Source: Mesostigma viride (Eukaryota; Streptophyta; Mesostigmatophyceae; Mesostigmatales; Mesostigmataceae). From it: a DNA stretch of 47,500 nucleotides. The DNA lies in NCBI GenBank assembly GCA_009746045.1, contig RPFO01000106.1:1-47500 (forward strand). Reading direction: 5' to 3'. The translations under genes were made by a program, and so were the position numbers. Each line of letters starts with the position of its first letter. Positions within the stretch are counted from its first letter, which is position 1. Below are positions 9,586 through 18,813 of the stretch, piece after piece. Under the pieces are notes generated by a model. That model searched no databases, had not been told where the DNA came from, and saw only the letters and a list, made by a program, of their open reading frames with translations.

Positions 9586-11510
9586 GGGGACGGTCCCGGC
9601 GCGAATATTTTGGCGCCGAAAAATTCGCGGTACCCGTCCGTACCGTGAAAAAGTGGTGCACGGGGCGCGCACCCCTACCGGCCGGAGCTGGCCATGGCGA
9701 CGACTGACGAGCTTTCAGGCAGAGTAGAAAAAGATAGCTCGCGGAATGCAGAGAAACTGAGCGAATCTTAAAGACGATGAGTAATGGAATGAGTAAATGA
9801 TACTACTTCGTATAGCGGAGTTCGCGTTTTTTGCAGTGTCGATGATTTTATTGATGACCATCGCCACGGGGGTCCAATCTGATGTTTTCGTCGAGAGGAA
9901 TAAATTAGAATGCACGCTGGCGGCGGTGATTGTCAGGTTTTATGGGCTTTACCTAGCGTCAAGGATGCGTTTAAATTGTTATTGGTAAAGCTTTAAAAAA
10001 TTTGCTGGGTTTCGGCAAGAGTTCCGTCATGATCGGTAAGACACTCTCCAGGGCCGCGGGATGCGCGTCTTATTATTCCATGGAAGGTTGTTCTTTCTTG
10101 CGCCGCTGGGCGAAGGACAATTCCGGTAATGGTACGATCGTGTGATCAACGTGACCCTATGAATGTTTCGCTTCCTTTATGGGTTATCAACGCAAGTTTT
10201 CGGCTTCTTTCCGTGCAGTTAGCGCCAGGTATAATGCCATTCCGTGCTGCGCATCGCCAGATTCCTGGCACCTTTCAGTGGTTTTTATGTACGTTGCATG
10301 GCTGGGATGTGTCAAAGCGTGACCGTGGCATATCGTCAAGTTGTCGATCAGGGATTTGCTGAGTGGTTTCTTGGAAGGAGATTGCTAACAGCACTCAGTT
10401 TTGTGTGAATATTGACGCGGCCTTTCTTAGCAGAGGCTTCATTGTGGTTAGAGGCTCACAAGCTTGAGTTTGTTTCTTGCAGGCAAACAATCGCGCTGGA
10501 AAGAAAGGTGGCAGTGGTTTTTCTGAGGGGCATACTGCATGGGTGGAACTGCACGTAGGTAGGGGTTATCGTTGTCTTGTTGGCCTTGCTCCCACTAAAA
10601 TGGGAGAGCCCTAATTCATATGCTAGCAAGGCAAGGTAACCATGGTAAGAAGCCTTGCCAAGCAGCATGTATGATAATTCTGCTTTCTCTGTTGACTGTC
10701 TGTTGTTACCCTTGTTGGGCAATTAGTGGATATGGCTTTCTAGGGTGTGTTTGAGCTTGGTTTTGGGATGATGCCCACACCATAAACCTGGAATATGCTT
10801 TAGAAGTGTTGGCTAGGCATGTAGAGCTACCTTCCTCATTGTTGTGCACACACGCAACAGGTTGCCCGTGTCGAGGTAAGGCAAGGGCACATGACGTGCC
10901 CAGCCACCTCCTTGTACATTGTGGTCGAATTGGGCATGGTCAGGAGCCTTTTGGATGGCATTGGAAGTGTTAGTGTGCCTTAATACTCACTAATGCCTTC
11001 CTTAGCGTCTGCACAGGTGGCCATCTGCCAAAATTAATAACTGCTACAGCTGAGCTCAGAATGCCACCAAACTTTGACAGTGCCTTCTATGGTCATGACA
11101 GAATTTGACTTGTGCTTTTCAGGCCTAATTGATGTGTTATGAGTGTGTATGGGGACGCCCCGCCTAAAATAGCGTATTTTTGGCCCAAAAATTTATAACT
11201 CAAAGGGATGTGCTGATTTTGTTGATCCAATTAGGTAGAAACAATGTCCCATGATATTTTTATATGGGTTGTGCTTTTTTCATGCAACTGGTTCTCCCAC
11301 TGTTCTGGGCAAGATGTGCCCCGGACAGCGTTTTTTTCTATTTTTAGCACATAGCCGGTGTATGGCTGGGGGTAGTACCCCCAACAAGTGGTGGTATGCA
11401 TGCCCAAACATCATGTTTATGGTCCCCAAACATCATTCAGTGGTTGTCAGTTGTATTTCTGTAGTTATTAGGGGGCTTCAGTTTTGATACATTTCCATGG
11501 GACCCTCCCC
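9586..11510. mobile_element. piggyBac-like element 1 (1925 bp, TTAA target)
   Basis: Flanked by TTAA at 9582-9585 and 11511-11514. Ends are GGGGACGGTCCC at the left and GGGACCCTCCCC at the right, an inverted pair with one mismatch over 12 bp. Removing the insert and one TTAA restores the integrase reading IGPFKKTKSGNSMVLVFVDR. The TTAA duplication points to the piggyBac superfamily. No transposase frame is seen, and no ORF longer than about 90 codons lies inside. Sequence composition is AT-richer than the surrounding pol gene. Confidence 0.75.
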
Positions 11511-11514
11511 TTAA

Positions 11515-12217
11515 GAAGACGAAGAGCGGCAACAGCATGGTCTTGGTGTTCGTGGACCGCCTGACGCGCATGTGTCACCTGGCCCCGTGTCCGGTCGACC
11601 TCACAGCGGAGGAGTGCGCCAAGATATACCTGACGCACGTGTTTCGGTTTCACGGGCTCAGCCGGCAGTTCATCTCTGACCGCGACAAGCTCTTCACGGC
11701 CAAATTCTGGCAAGAGTTTTTTGAGCGGCTGGGCACCAAGGTGTCTCTGGGCACGGCCTACCACAGCTCGTCGTCGCACCTGGTGGAGCGGTTGAACCGC
11801 ACAGTGCAAGAGACCATGCGACACTACACCGACACGGTGGGCAGCAATTGGGAAGAACTTCTGGGCTTGGTGGAGTTTTCCCTGAACAATGCCCCCCAGG
11901 CCGCCCATGGGTTTACTCCCTTTTTCCTCAACTCCGGCCGACACCCTCTCACACCGCTCGACTTGCTTATGAGCCCCGGACTTGGAGAGGATCAGGTCAA
12001 GCTGGACACCCTTCAGGGGGTTGAGCGGTTGCTGCAGCGGATGCACCAGGCGCATAACAGCGCAGTCCAGGGCTACCGCGCAGCGACAGAGCGGTATCTG
12101 GAGAGGACAGCCGGCAAGAGGGATCACCGGACGCCGTCCATCGAGGTGGGCGATTGGGTCCTGGTTGAGGGCCCGCAGATCGGGCGATTTTCACACAAGG
12201 TGGAGAAGGAGTTGTGA
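11515..12217 (+). CDS. Chromovirus integrase core, C-terminal half
   Basis: Continues the integrase from the TTAA site. It shows VFVDRLTRMCHLAP, the second catalytic Asp in FISDRDKLFTAKFW, the catalytic Glu in HLVERLNRTVQE, and then FSLNNAPQAAHGFTPFFLN and SGRHPLTP, all typical of chromoviruses. The usual TDGQTE before the Glu is replaced by SSSSHLVE. The frame is open from 11537 to 12217, about 226 codons, and then ends prematurely. The GPY region that follows (KLRPMFLGPYKVLTKF) is in another frame. Confidence 0.85.
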
Positions 12218-12619
12218 AGACTAAGCTCCGTCCCATGTTCCTGGGTCCCTACAAGGTCCTCACCAAGTTCGACGATGTCATGTTCCAGGTGGACATCCCA
12301 GTGTCATGGAACCTCACGTCCATGCAACCGTTTCCACCGTGACCAGCTCAAGTTGTATCACCAGAACACCATCCAGGGCAGGGTCAATTATCCCCCAGCC
12401 CCGCTGGAGTTCAATCCGGACACGGGGGAACAGGAGGACGAGGTGGCAGCGATCGTGGGACACCGGGATGTCAAACGGGGACGAGGGGTCCAGCGACAAT
12501 ACCGGGTGCGATGGCGATTCGCACAGCATGAGTCTAAGGAATCCTGGCGCACCGCTACTGAGTTAGCGGGGTGCGCCCGCTTACTAGAAGCATATAAGAA
12601 GACGCACCAGTTGCGTTAG
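12218..12619 (+). pseudogene. Chromovirus GPY/F module and chromodomain
   Basis: Frame-shifted from the integrase core. The first part reads KTKLRPMFLGPYKVLTKFDD, the GPY/F module. A further shift near 12310 gives NRFHRDQLKLYHQN. The chromodomain then reads EVAAIVGHRDVKRGRGVQ, RQYRVRWRFAQHESKESW and LLEAYKKTH before TAG at 12617-12619. Chromodomains at this position are known to steer integration toward particular histone marks. The aromatic cage looks incomplete: one position is Trp in VRWRF, and W is present in KESW. Confidence 0.8.
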
Positions 12620-12660
12620 CACTAGACCACATCCGGTAGGGTGTAGGGTGAGAGTGGTGT

Positions 12661-13236
12661 GTGAGCTGGGTATCAGGTACACGCCGACTAATGCCCTGGC
12701 ATCTTGTGTACGTGTGGGCTGCGCAGGGGGACGCCGCGGAGGCGCTTCCCAGGGGCCTGACTTCCGTCGGCGCCGCGGAGGCTGCAGACGCGAAAATCCG
12801 GGAAGCAGACGGGGAGTCCAGCGATGGAGATCTGGTTGACATGGATATACCCGACGAACCTGAGGTCCCACAACCAGAAGCGGGGGCGAGGACGCAGATA
12901 GCTCGCGGAGAGCCTGCAGTTCGAGGGGGTGCGCCAGGGGCCGGGGGCTCGGGAGGTGGTGGCGGTCAGACGGGGCCTTCATCTGGCCGCGAGCGCCGGC
13001 AAGAAACCTCGTCCAGACCCGGAGCACCGGACACACGTACGTTGCAGCTAGTGAAGGAGCTGCACGAGGAGACGTTTAATCCCCGAGTGTTCCTGCGCGA
13101 CTATGGTCGCGGGAGGGTGATCGAAGCCTTGTTGGAACGACGACGTCGGCGCCGTAACCGGCTGCCTTCGGAACTCCGCGCTGACTCCATTATGGCGCGG
13201 GCCGGCCCTAGCTGTGCAGATGGATACTTTTCGAGG
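12661..13236 (+). CDS. Chromovirus downstream ORF, first part (interrupted)
   Basis: Open frame beyond the chromodomain with a low-complexity acidic and Gly-rich start, a segment LQLVKELHEETFNPRVFLRD, then a basic run LERRRRRRNRLPSELR. I do not recognise the family. The frame is cut by copy B at 13240/13241; downstream sequence resumes at 18814. Chromoviruses normally end at the chromodomain, so an additional gene here is unusual. It could be an extra element ORF or a captured gene. The start at 12661 is one of several possible and is not certain. Confidence 0.45.
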
Positions 13237-13240
13237 GTTC
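13236..13240 (+). repeat. 5' target-site duplication of copy B (GGTTC)
   Basis: GGTTC immediately left of the LTR start; the same five bases follow the 3' LTR at 18809-18813. This fixes the ends of copy B at AG and CT. Confidence 0.9.
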
Positions 13241-13938
13241 AGTTAACGCCAAGCGCATTGGCGTGATCCTGATTCGGCATATCTCTGCGATTCCAGCGGC
13301 ACCGGAACGAGTTCATTCCGACAAGTATCAAGAAAGTTATGGCGTTCCGACTTCCCGGTCGCGCGCGAGCGCGAGCCGGCTGTTCTTCTAAGTCGGACGT
13401 GAATATTTGCCGACGACATATGGGGTCGACAGTAATTCCTGGGCTGACAGGAATTAGGTGCTGTACCTACGACGGTATTGGATTAATACGTCGTACGCAG
13501 GAAATAGGAACCTTAACCTGTGGTCTGTTGGTACCGCAGGCTTAGTCCTGGACTTCTAGGTGCAGATGCAATAATCACTGTGGTGACTGTACTCTGTGGT
13601 CACTGTGCCTGTATGGCAGACCTACTGTATAGGAGCTGGGCGCTGTACAGGTAGTGAATACTGTACCGGGAGTGTTATTACTGAGCAGGCCTCCTAGGCT
13701 GCTCAGGACTAGCAAGCACAGTGCACAAGTATATAAACAATAGGCCAGTGCCAAATGGGCATCTCTTGCGAGCCCGCCTCACGTGTTGTGCCTTGACTTG
13801 GCAAGCTCGTGTGCAAGCCTCAAGTGTTGAGCGCTGTAAACATTATCCGATTTAACAAAGCTCCGTTTCCAACCATATTCACACATTGCTGCATTGCAAC
13901 CATATCCTTCACATTGCATGTGCTAAGAACGTTTAACT
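13241..13938 (+). repeat. 5' LTR of copy B (698 bp)
   Basis: Starts AGTTAACGCC and ends CGTTTAACT. It has a TATA-like ATATAAAC at about 13731, 210 bp before the LTR end, preceded by CT-rich sequence, which is a plausible promoter. It contains a palindromic CGCGCGCGAGCGCGAG stretch near 13360. Compared base by base with 18111-18808, I see no difference. Confidence 0.92.
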
Positions 13939-14031
13939 CAAATTACAATCAGTCTCAGCGGAACGGCCAGGAGGGTCGTTGCCGGTTGCGGTGTGCAGCT
14001 TTGACGACGAGAGGAGCTCGTCCGGTGGTGA

Positions 14032-14952
14032 ATGGTGCAGGAGGAACAACGGCAGCAGGATTTCCGGTTTCGGCAGTCTGCTGGGGGTTCGATTTCTCCT
14101 GAATTACGCCGTGTCGTTCGGGATCTATCTTTGTTGCTTGCAGATCGTCCGCCTGTAAATCGCAGCTTCGTGCAATTCGTCGACGACCAGGTCGAAGACT
14201 GGGAGCGAATTCTGCGACACGTACAAACCATCGTCATTCCGGAGCACCGGAGCATCGACGACCTTGAGCAGGAGCTTCACGGGTTGGTCGGCATCCAGAC
14301 GGTGATTACTGCAGTAGCAGAGCGAGTGCGGACGGAGTTGGCAGCAAGGCGAGGCGAGGTTGCGGAAGCAGCTGGCGCAGGGCGACACGAGTTTGTGCCG
14401 ACAGTAGCGGGCGCGGGAGTACCACGTGCTTTCGCAGGCGGCATCGGCGACGAGGGTGTTGCAGCGGGACCAGTTAGGCGTGAACGACGCGGAGCGGAGC
14501 ATCACAGGCGGCTTGCAGAGGTCGGGGCGACAGCGGAAGCCATCGCCGGAGGACAACGCGCGACCAGAGTCGGCAGGTTTCCAGAGCGAGTAAGAGTTCC
14601 TTTTCAGGAGCTAACCCCGCCCCTTCGCGTTCGTGTGACGCGTTGGGAGGAGTTTGCACCTCTTGGGTACGATAGTGACCTTGAGGTAGGCGCAGGGGGT
14701 GTCGCTGGGCTAGGCGACGAGACACTTGGCGACCACGAGGTGCCAACGTACAATCCGCGAGGGACCAACGACGGGTTGTCACCTGTCTACTTTACCAACG
14801 GTGACGATTCAGTCATAGCGGGCCGACAGCGGGTCGACGACGGCGCAGCAGGTAGCAGGGTACCAGAGCTGATTGTGGTGAGCGACAGCGACGACGACAG
14901 CGACAAGGAGAACCAGGACGCGCCTGGGGCCAGCCGTGGTGGTCTTGCCTGA
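14032..14952 (+). CDS. ORF1 of copy B, unknown protein upstream of gag
   Basis: 306 codons from ATG at 14032 to TGA at 14950-14952, preserved in both copies. No recognised domain. The N-terminal third is likely helical (RRVVRDLSLLLADRP, VQFVDDQVEDWERILRHVQ). The middle has many Arg and Ala residues, and the tail is very acidic (VVSDSDDDSDKENQDAP). Differences from copy A are mostly single residues, with one extra Asp pair. A pyrimidine tract with AG (CTTTTCTTGTTCAG, about 14973-14986) lies between this ORF and gag and could be a splice acceptor. That would let gag be made from a spliced RNA. Confidence 0.6.
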   Translation: MVQEEQRQQDFRFRQSAGGSISPELRRVVRDLSLLLADRPPVNRSFVQFVDDQVEDWERILRHVQTIVIPEHRSIDDLEQELHGLVGIQTVITAVAERVRTELAARRGEVAEAAGAGRHEFVPTVAGAGVPRAFAGGIGDEGVAAGPVRRERRGAEHHRRLAEVGATAEAIAGGQRATRVGRFPERVRVPFQELTPPLRVRVTRWEEFAPLGYDSDLEVGAGGVAGLGDETLGDHEVPTYNPRGTNDGLSPVYFTNGDDSVIAGRQRVDDGAAGSRVPELIVVSDSDDDSDKENQDAPGASRGGLA

Positions 14953-15054
14953 GTGGTAACACTTGGCACTTTCTTTTCTTGTTCAGTAGCTTATATTGCT
15001 TTAATTGCTGCTTAGCCACTTGGCTGGCTGTAGCAGATCTGAACAGAGGCCATC

Positions 15055-16240
15055 ATGGAGGATGGAGCTATCAACCAACCAGCGGGCTTTATGGACTTCG
15101 GGCGGCGCGGCGCTGGGCTGGATGGACGAGATGGACGCGATGGACGCGGTGGACGCGATGGACGCGGGGCGGCCAGGCGCTGGGAGACCAGGCTGAGGTG
15201 CCAGATAATCAGAGCCAAGGATCGCAGGGCGGGCAGCACGCGCCAGCCGCAGATCAAGCGGCGCCCAAGCGACCAACTGTTGCTGAGGGGTACGCGGTGC
15301 TAGGCCAGTTTCAGTCCATCAAGGACAATTGGCAGCCCCGGGATGCTGAGAGGATGTTAGAGGACATGAACTTGTACACTGAGATATACAACGGTGACAA
15401 GCTTCGCATCCTGGCGTCTAGTGCCTACATACGGCAGTCGGCGAGGCGGCTGTTCAAGTTTGTTCGGGAGCGACACGCGGCGGGGGACACCTGGACGGCG
15501 TTTATGACGCGACTCAGGTCGTTCCTGAGTGACAAGAGGACCATAGATGGGTCCCACCTGAAGCAAGAATACCTGGACTACAAGCCCATCAAGGGGCAAC
15601 TAGTGGTCCACGCCTTTGAAGACTTCGTCAAGCTGAGGGAGGACGCCATGGCCAAGGGCTTCTTCGTCGCAGATCGGATGGCCATGGGCGACTTTCTCAA
15701 GTCGCTGCAACTGGATCCGGTCACCATGGATAATGTGACCATCCACATGCGACAGGTCCATGGCTGGGCAGCCATGACGGATCAGTTGTATGAGTGTTTC
15801 AGCGGCAAGTACGTGGGGGTAAGCGCCCTCGTCAGAATGATGAGGAGGCCACTGAACCCACGGTTAAGTCCATGAGGGGATCGGGCCACGGGGGCCCAGC
15901 GTCCTCGAGAGGGCCTGAGACCTCTTCAAGGGGTCGAGGAAGGTCCAGGAGGGGGCGTGACAGAAGGGCTGGACGGGGGACCCCGCCGAAGTCGGGACAT
16001 CCACAGTCCCAGTTTGACTTCAAGAGGGTGGGTGGTCCTCCCAAGGCTGGGCCCAGCAGTGGGACCTCACGGGACATCAGTCAGGTGGAATGTTATTTCT
16101 GCCAGGGGAAGGGTCACTTCAGGAATGAGTGTCCCTCGTACCTGAGGCAGGAAGGTCAGAGCAAGCCAGCTCAGGGTGGCAGCAAGGACAAGGCTGGTCC
16201 ATCCCAGGACAAGGGCAAGGGCAAGGCTGCTGATCATTGA
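15055..16240 (+). pseudogene. gag with zinc knuckle of copy B, frame-disrupted
   Basis: Structural protein. The ATG at 15055 opens MEDGAINQPAGFMDFGRR, then a run of a degenerate 9-bp repeat (GATGGACGC type). After this the frame is lost by one base relative to the capsid part RPTVAEGYAVLGQFQSIKDN. The capsid-like part is well matched between copies. A second one-base loss at about 15818 (GTGGGGGTAAG against GTAGGTGGTAAG in copy A) shifts into the Arg/Gly-rich segment and the zinc knuckle CYFCQGKGHFRNEC (C-x2-C-x4-H-x4-C). The frame ends at TGA 16238-16240. With two shifts, this copy probably cannot make full-length Gag. Confidence 0.8.
16238..16240 (+). promoter_or_regulatory. In-frame UGA between gag and integrase
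   Basis: The codon after AADH is TGA, and the next codon, TAT at 16241, begins the integrase frame without a shift. Copy A has the same UGA at 2662-2664 in the same relation. A single stop between gag and pol in one frame is the arrangement used by readthrough elements (established for some retroviruses and retrotransposons). Readthrough here is inferred. Confidence 0.55.
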
Positions 16241-17524
16241 TATGAGCCTGCACACATCCCTGAACCCTGGAGGGTGCCCCCAGGGGTGTGTAATGAAGCT
16301 GCTAGTGACAGCAGTGAGGGGCAGCCCCATGCTCTAGTGAAAGAGCCTATTGGACACGATGGGGCAAGCTTGGTTACCACAGAGAGTATGCCAGCTGTAG
16401 CTGCAGTGGTTACTCGCCAACGTGCCCGCCATGGCGGTGCTGAGCCTGAGGTAGGACCTGGTGATGTGGACCCAGGTGGATCTCAGAAGCATTCTGACCG
16501 TGCAGGACTGGCACAGGATGGTCAGGATGAGGATAGGGCTGGAGACAGTCTGACAGGCACGACCCTGGTGCCTCCTGTACATAAGGGATCTGTACATACC
16601 TTGAGTGCTAATAATGACAATAAAAGGTTTTCTCTCTTGTATGACATTGCCTCAAGGTTGCATACCATGTTTGGCCATGCAGCTCAGTCTTTGCAAGTTG
16701 CTAGACGGCTGGGAGGAAGTGAGTTGTACTCCATCTGCCAACAGGTTGCTCAAGCTTGCAAGTGCAGGCTAGTTGCTAGAAAGCCCAAGCAGTCTCATGC
16801 CAGGACTCCTATTTTGCAGCCAGGCCATGTGCAGGTAGATATTCAGAGAATCAGGGGTTTGAAGCTGCTGGTGGCAGTGGACAGATATACCAAGTACAAG
16901 ACCCTAGAGATCCTGCCTGACATGGAGAAGCCTACATTGATTGCTGCTCTGAAGTTGACAAGGAGCAGGTACCCTGGGTTGGAGTTGTTGCAGTGTGACA
17001 TTCAGTTTGAGTGCTGTGAGAACCTGCCAGAGTTTCCAGAGTTGCTGATTACACCCAGGGAGAGCCACGGCCAGCAAGGGGTGGTGGAGAGAGCCATCCA
17101 AGAGATCAAGACTGTGCTGCTGGTGGAGAGGATTCCAAGGACGTCATCTGCCATTGTGACATCTGCATGGCTACGTTCTGTGGAGGACAGGCTGAACCTG
17201 AGGACTCCCATGTTCTTTGGTGACATTGCCATCAATCCTCTTATGCTGCATACCAGGATGCTGCCAGCTGATGCTGAGCAGGCATGGAAGGAGAAGCTAG
17301 AGGCCAAGTTCCTCAAGCTGAGGCAGAAAGACAAGGGCTGGAGTGTCCTAGAACCTAACGTTGGACAACAGGTTGTTGTGTGGAAGGAACCAAGCTTTCC
17401 AGGGAAACGTGGCAGCTGGCATGATGGGGTGGTGACCCGAGTAGAAGCCGCTGGTGCCATAAGTGCTGGGTGGCCATTGTCTCTGATGGAGAGATGTCTA
17501 TCTGGGGTTTTCATCTCAGTCTGA
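16241..17524 (+). CDS. Integrase of copy B, C-terminally truncated
   Basis: Same protein as 1213-2661 in copy A: HTMFGH zinc-region histidines, then D in HVQVDIQ, D in LLQCDIQF and E in GVVERAIQE as catalytic residues. The last ~20 residues differ: two extra bases (TG) at about 17450, in GCTGGTGCCATAAG, shift the frame relative to copy A. The sequence soon after is unrelated to copy A, giving a stop at 17522-17524. The truncation removes most of the basic C-terminal domain. The usable start is unclear; it has no good ATG near the beginning, which fits translation by readthrough from gag. Confidence 0.75.
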   Translation, partial: YEPAHIPEPWRVPPGVCNEAASDSSEGQPHALVKEPIGHDGASLVTTESMPAVAAVVTRQRARHGGAEPEVGPGDVDPGGSQKHSDRAGLAQDGQDEDRAGDSLTGTTLVPPVHKGSVHTLSANNDNKRFSLLYDIASRLHTMFGHAAQSLQVARRLGGSELYSICQQVAQACKCRLVARKPKQSHARTPILQPGHVQVDIQRIRGLKLLVAVDRYTKYKTLEILPDMEKPTLIAALKLTRSRYPGLELLQCDIQFECCENLPEFPELLITPRESHGQQGVVERAIQEIKTVLLVERIPRTSSAIVTSAWLRSVEDRLNLRTPMFFGDIAINPLMLHTRMLPADAEQAWKEKLEAKFLKLRQKDKGWSVLEPNVGQQVVVWKEPSFPGKRGSWHDGVVTRVEAAGAISAGWPLSLMERCLSGVFISV

Positions 17525-18091
17525 GGTTTCCCCAGATCTGTGGTTTGTGGGCGGGGTTCGATTCCCTGGTGCCGTCTTAAGGCGGAGTTTCACGGACTGG
17601 CTGGCCCATCCACCATGCTGGTGAGGTGGCGACAGGTCCCCTGATTTTCCACGGTTGGAACGAGTAGAGGAGCTTGTGTTTTGCATGTGCTTCGCGTAGA
17701 TGTTGTGTCTGGTTCGATAAGGGGCAGCAGACCGGCGCCGACTCCCGTCTGGGGGTCAGCAATGTTTTCTGATGAGCTGTTGTGGGTGATCTGTGGGGTT
17801 TCGCCTAAGGTCCTGAAGGTTGTACATACTTCTCAAGTTCTTAACTGAACACCTATGGGCTGCCACAGTTGGCCAACCTCTTGTACATGGGTAACACAAC
17901 GAGCCTCCCGTGAAGGGATAGGGACTCATTGTAATTTGTTTGTGCTCCTGAGCCAGTATGGGTGCTATGTACATATAATAAGGAATCCAAGCTGACTGTC
18001 ATGCCCAGCGGGTTGTGACTTGTAGTCTGGGGAGGATATCCAGTACCCATTGTGTGTGTTTGTATGTAGACTTGTGTGAGCTGCTACAGCT
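17525..18091 (+). other. Non-coding 3' part of copy B (RT missing)
   Basis: About 570 bp between the integrase stop and the polypurine tract. No RT, RNase H or other motif is seen in any frame. It is unrelated to the sequence found after integrase in copy A. It contains a T-loop-like GGTTCGATTCC at about 17553, but no tRNA fold around it (see rejected items). Confidence 0.5.
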
Positions 18092-18110
18092 CAAGAAAAG
18101 AAAGGATTGG
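18092..18110 (+). promoter_or_regulatory. Polypurine tract of copy B
   Basis: AAGAAAAGAAAGGATTGG directly before the 3' LTR, the expected second-strand primer site. Confidence 0.7.
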
Positions 18111-18808
18111 AGTTAACGCCAAGCGCATTGGCGTGATCCTGATTCGGCATATCTCTGCGATTCCAGCGGCACCGGAACGAGTTCATTCCGACAAGTATCA
18201 AGAAAGTTATGGCGTTCCGACTTCCCGGTCGCGCGCGAGCGCGAGCCGGCTGTTCTTCTAAGTCGGACGTGAATATTTGCCGACGACATATGGGGTCGAC
18301 AGTAATTCCTGGGCTGACAGGAATTAGGTGCTGTACCTACGACGGTATTGGATTAATACGTCGTACGCAGGAAATAGGAACCTTAACCTGTGGTCTGTTG
18401 GTACCGCAGGCTTAGTCCTGGACTTCTAGGTGCAGATGCAATAATCACTGTGGTGACTGTACTCTGTGGTCACTGTGCCTGTATGGCAGACCTACTGTAT
18501 AGGAGCTGGGCGCTGTACAGGTAGTGAATACTGTACCGGGAGTGTTATTACTGAGCAGGCCTCCTAGGCTGCTCAGGACTAGCAAGCACAGTGCACAAGT
18601 ATATAAACAATAGGCCAGTGCCAAATGGGCATCTCTTGCGAGCCCGCCTCACGTGTTGTGCCTTGACTTGGCAAGCTCGTGTGCAAGCCTCAAGTGTTGA
18701 GCGCTGTAAACATTATCCGATTTAACAAAGCTCCGTTTCCAACCATATTCACACATTGCTGCATTGCAACCATATCCTTCACATTGCATGTGCTAAGAAC
18801 GTTTAACT
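18111..18808 (+). repeat. 3' LTR of copy B (698 bp)
   Basis: Identical by eye to 13241-13938 at a constant offset of 4870, followed by the target duplication GGTTC (18809-18813). Confidence 0.92.
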
Positions 18809-18813
18809 GGTTC

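Larger units (their letters stand above)
13241..18808 (+). mobile_element. LTR retrotransposon copy B, complete but lacking RT
   Basis: A 5568-bp element with 698-bp LTRs that I read as identical, and a 5-bp duplication GGTTC. Layout: LTR, ORF1 (14032-14952), gag (about 15055-16240), in-frame UGA, integrase (16241-17524), ~590 bp non-coding, purine-rich tract, LTR. The LTRs start AGTTAACG and end CGTTTAACT, a short inverted repeat, not the usual TG..CA. No reverse transcriptase, RNase H or clear protease is present, so it must have been moved by a partner element. The base after the 5' LTR is not followed by a TGG primer-binding start; it reads CAAATTACAATCAGTCTC, and copy A is nearly the same. 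Identical LTRs imply recent insertion. Confidence 0.9.

Noticed and set aside
13339-13545. 68-codon ORF repeated exactly at 18209-18415
   Set aside because: Both lie at the same place in the two LTRs of copy B; the repetition reflects the LTRs, and there is no sign of a protein.
1213-17524. Inverted duplication of ~4 kb read as a segmental inversion
   Set aside because: The right copy has its own LTRs and a 5-bp duplication, and the left copy has its own LTR and a different far end. They are two independent insertions of one element family.
17545-17575. T-loop-like GGTTCGATTCC in the 3' part of copy B, possible tRNA
   Set aside because: A T stem can be drawn (CGGGG/CCCTG), but no matching acceptor 5' strand, D arm or anticodon arm is found upstream at tRNA spacing.
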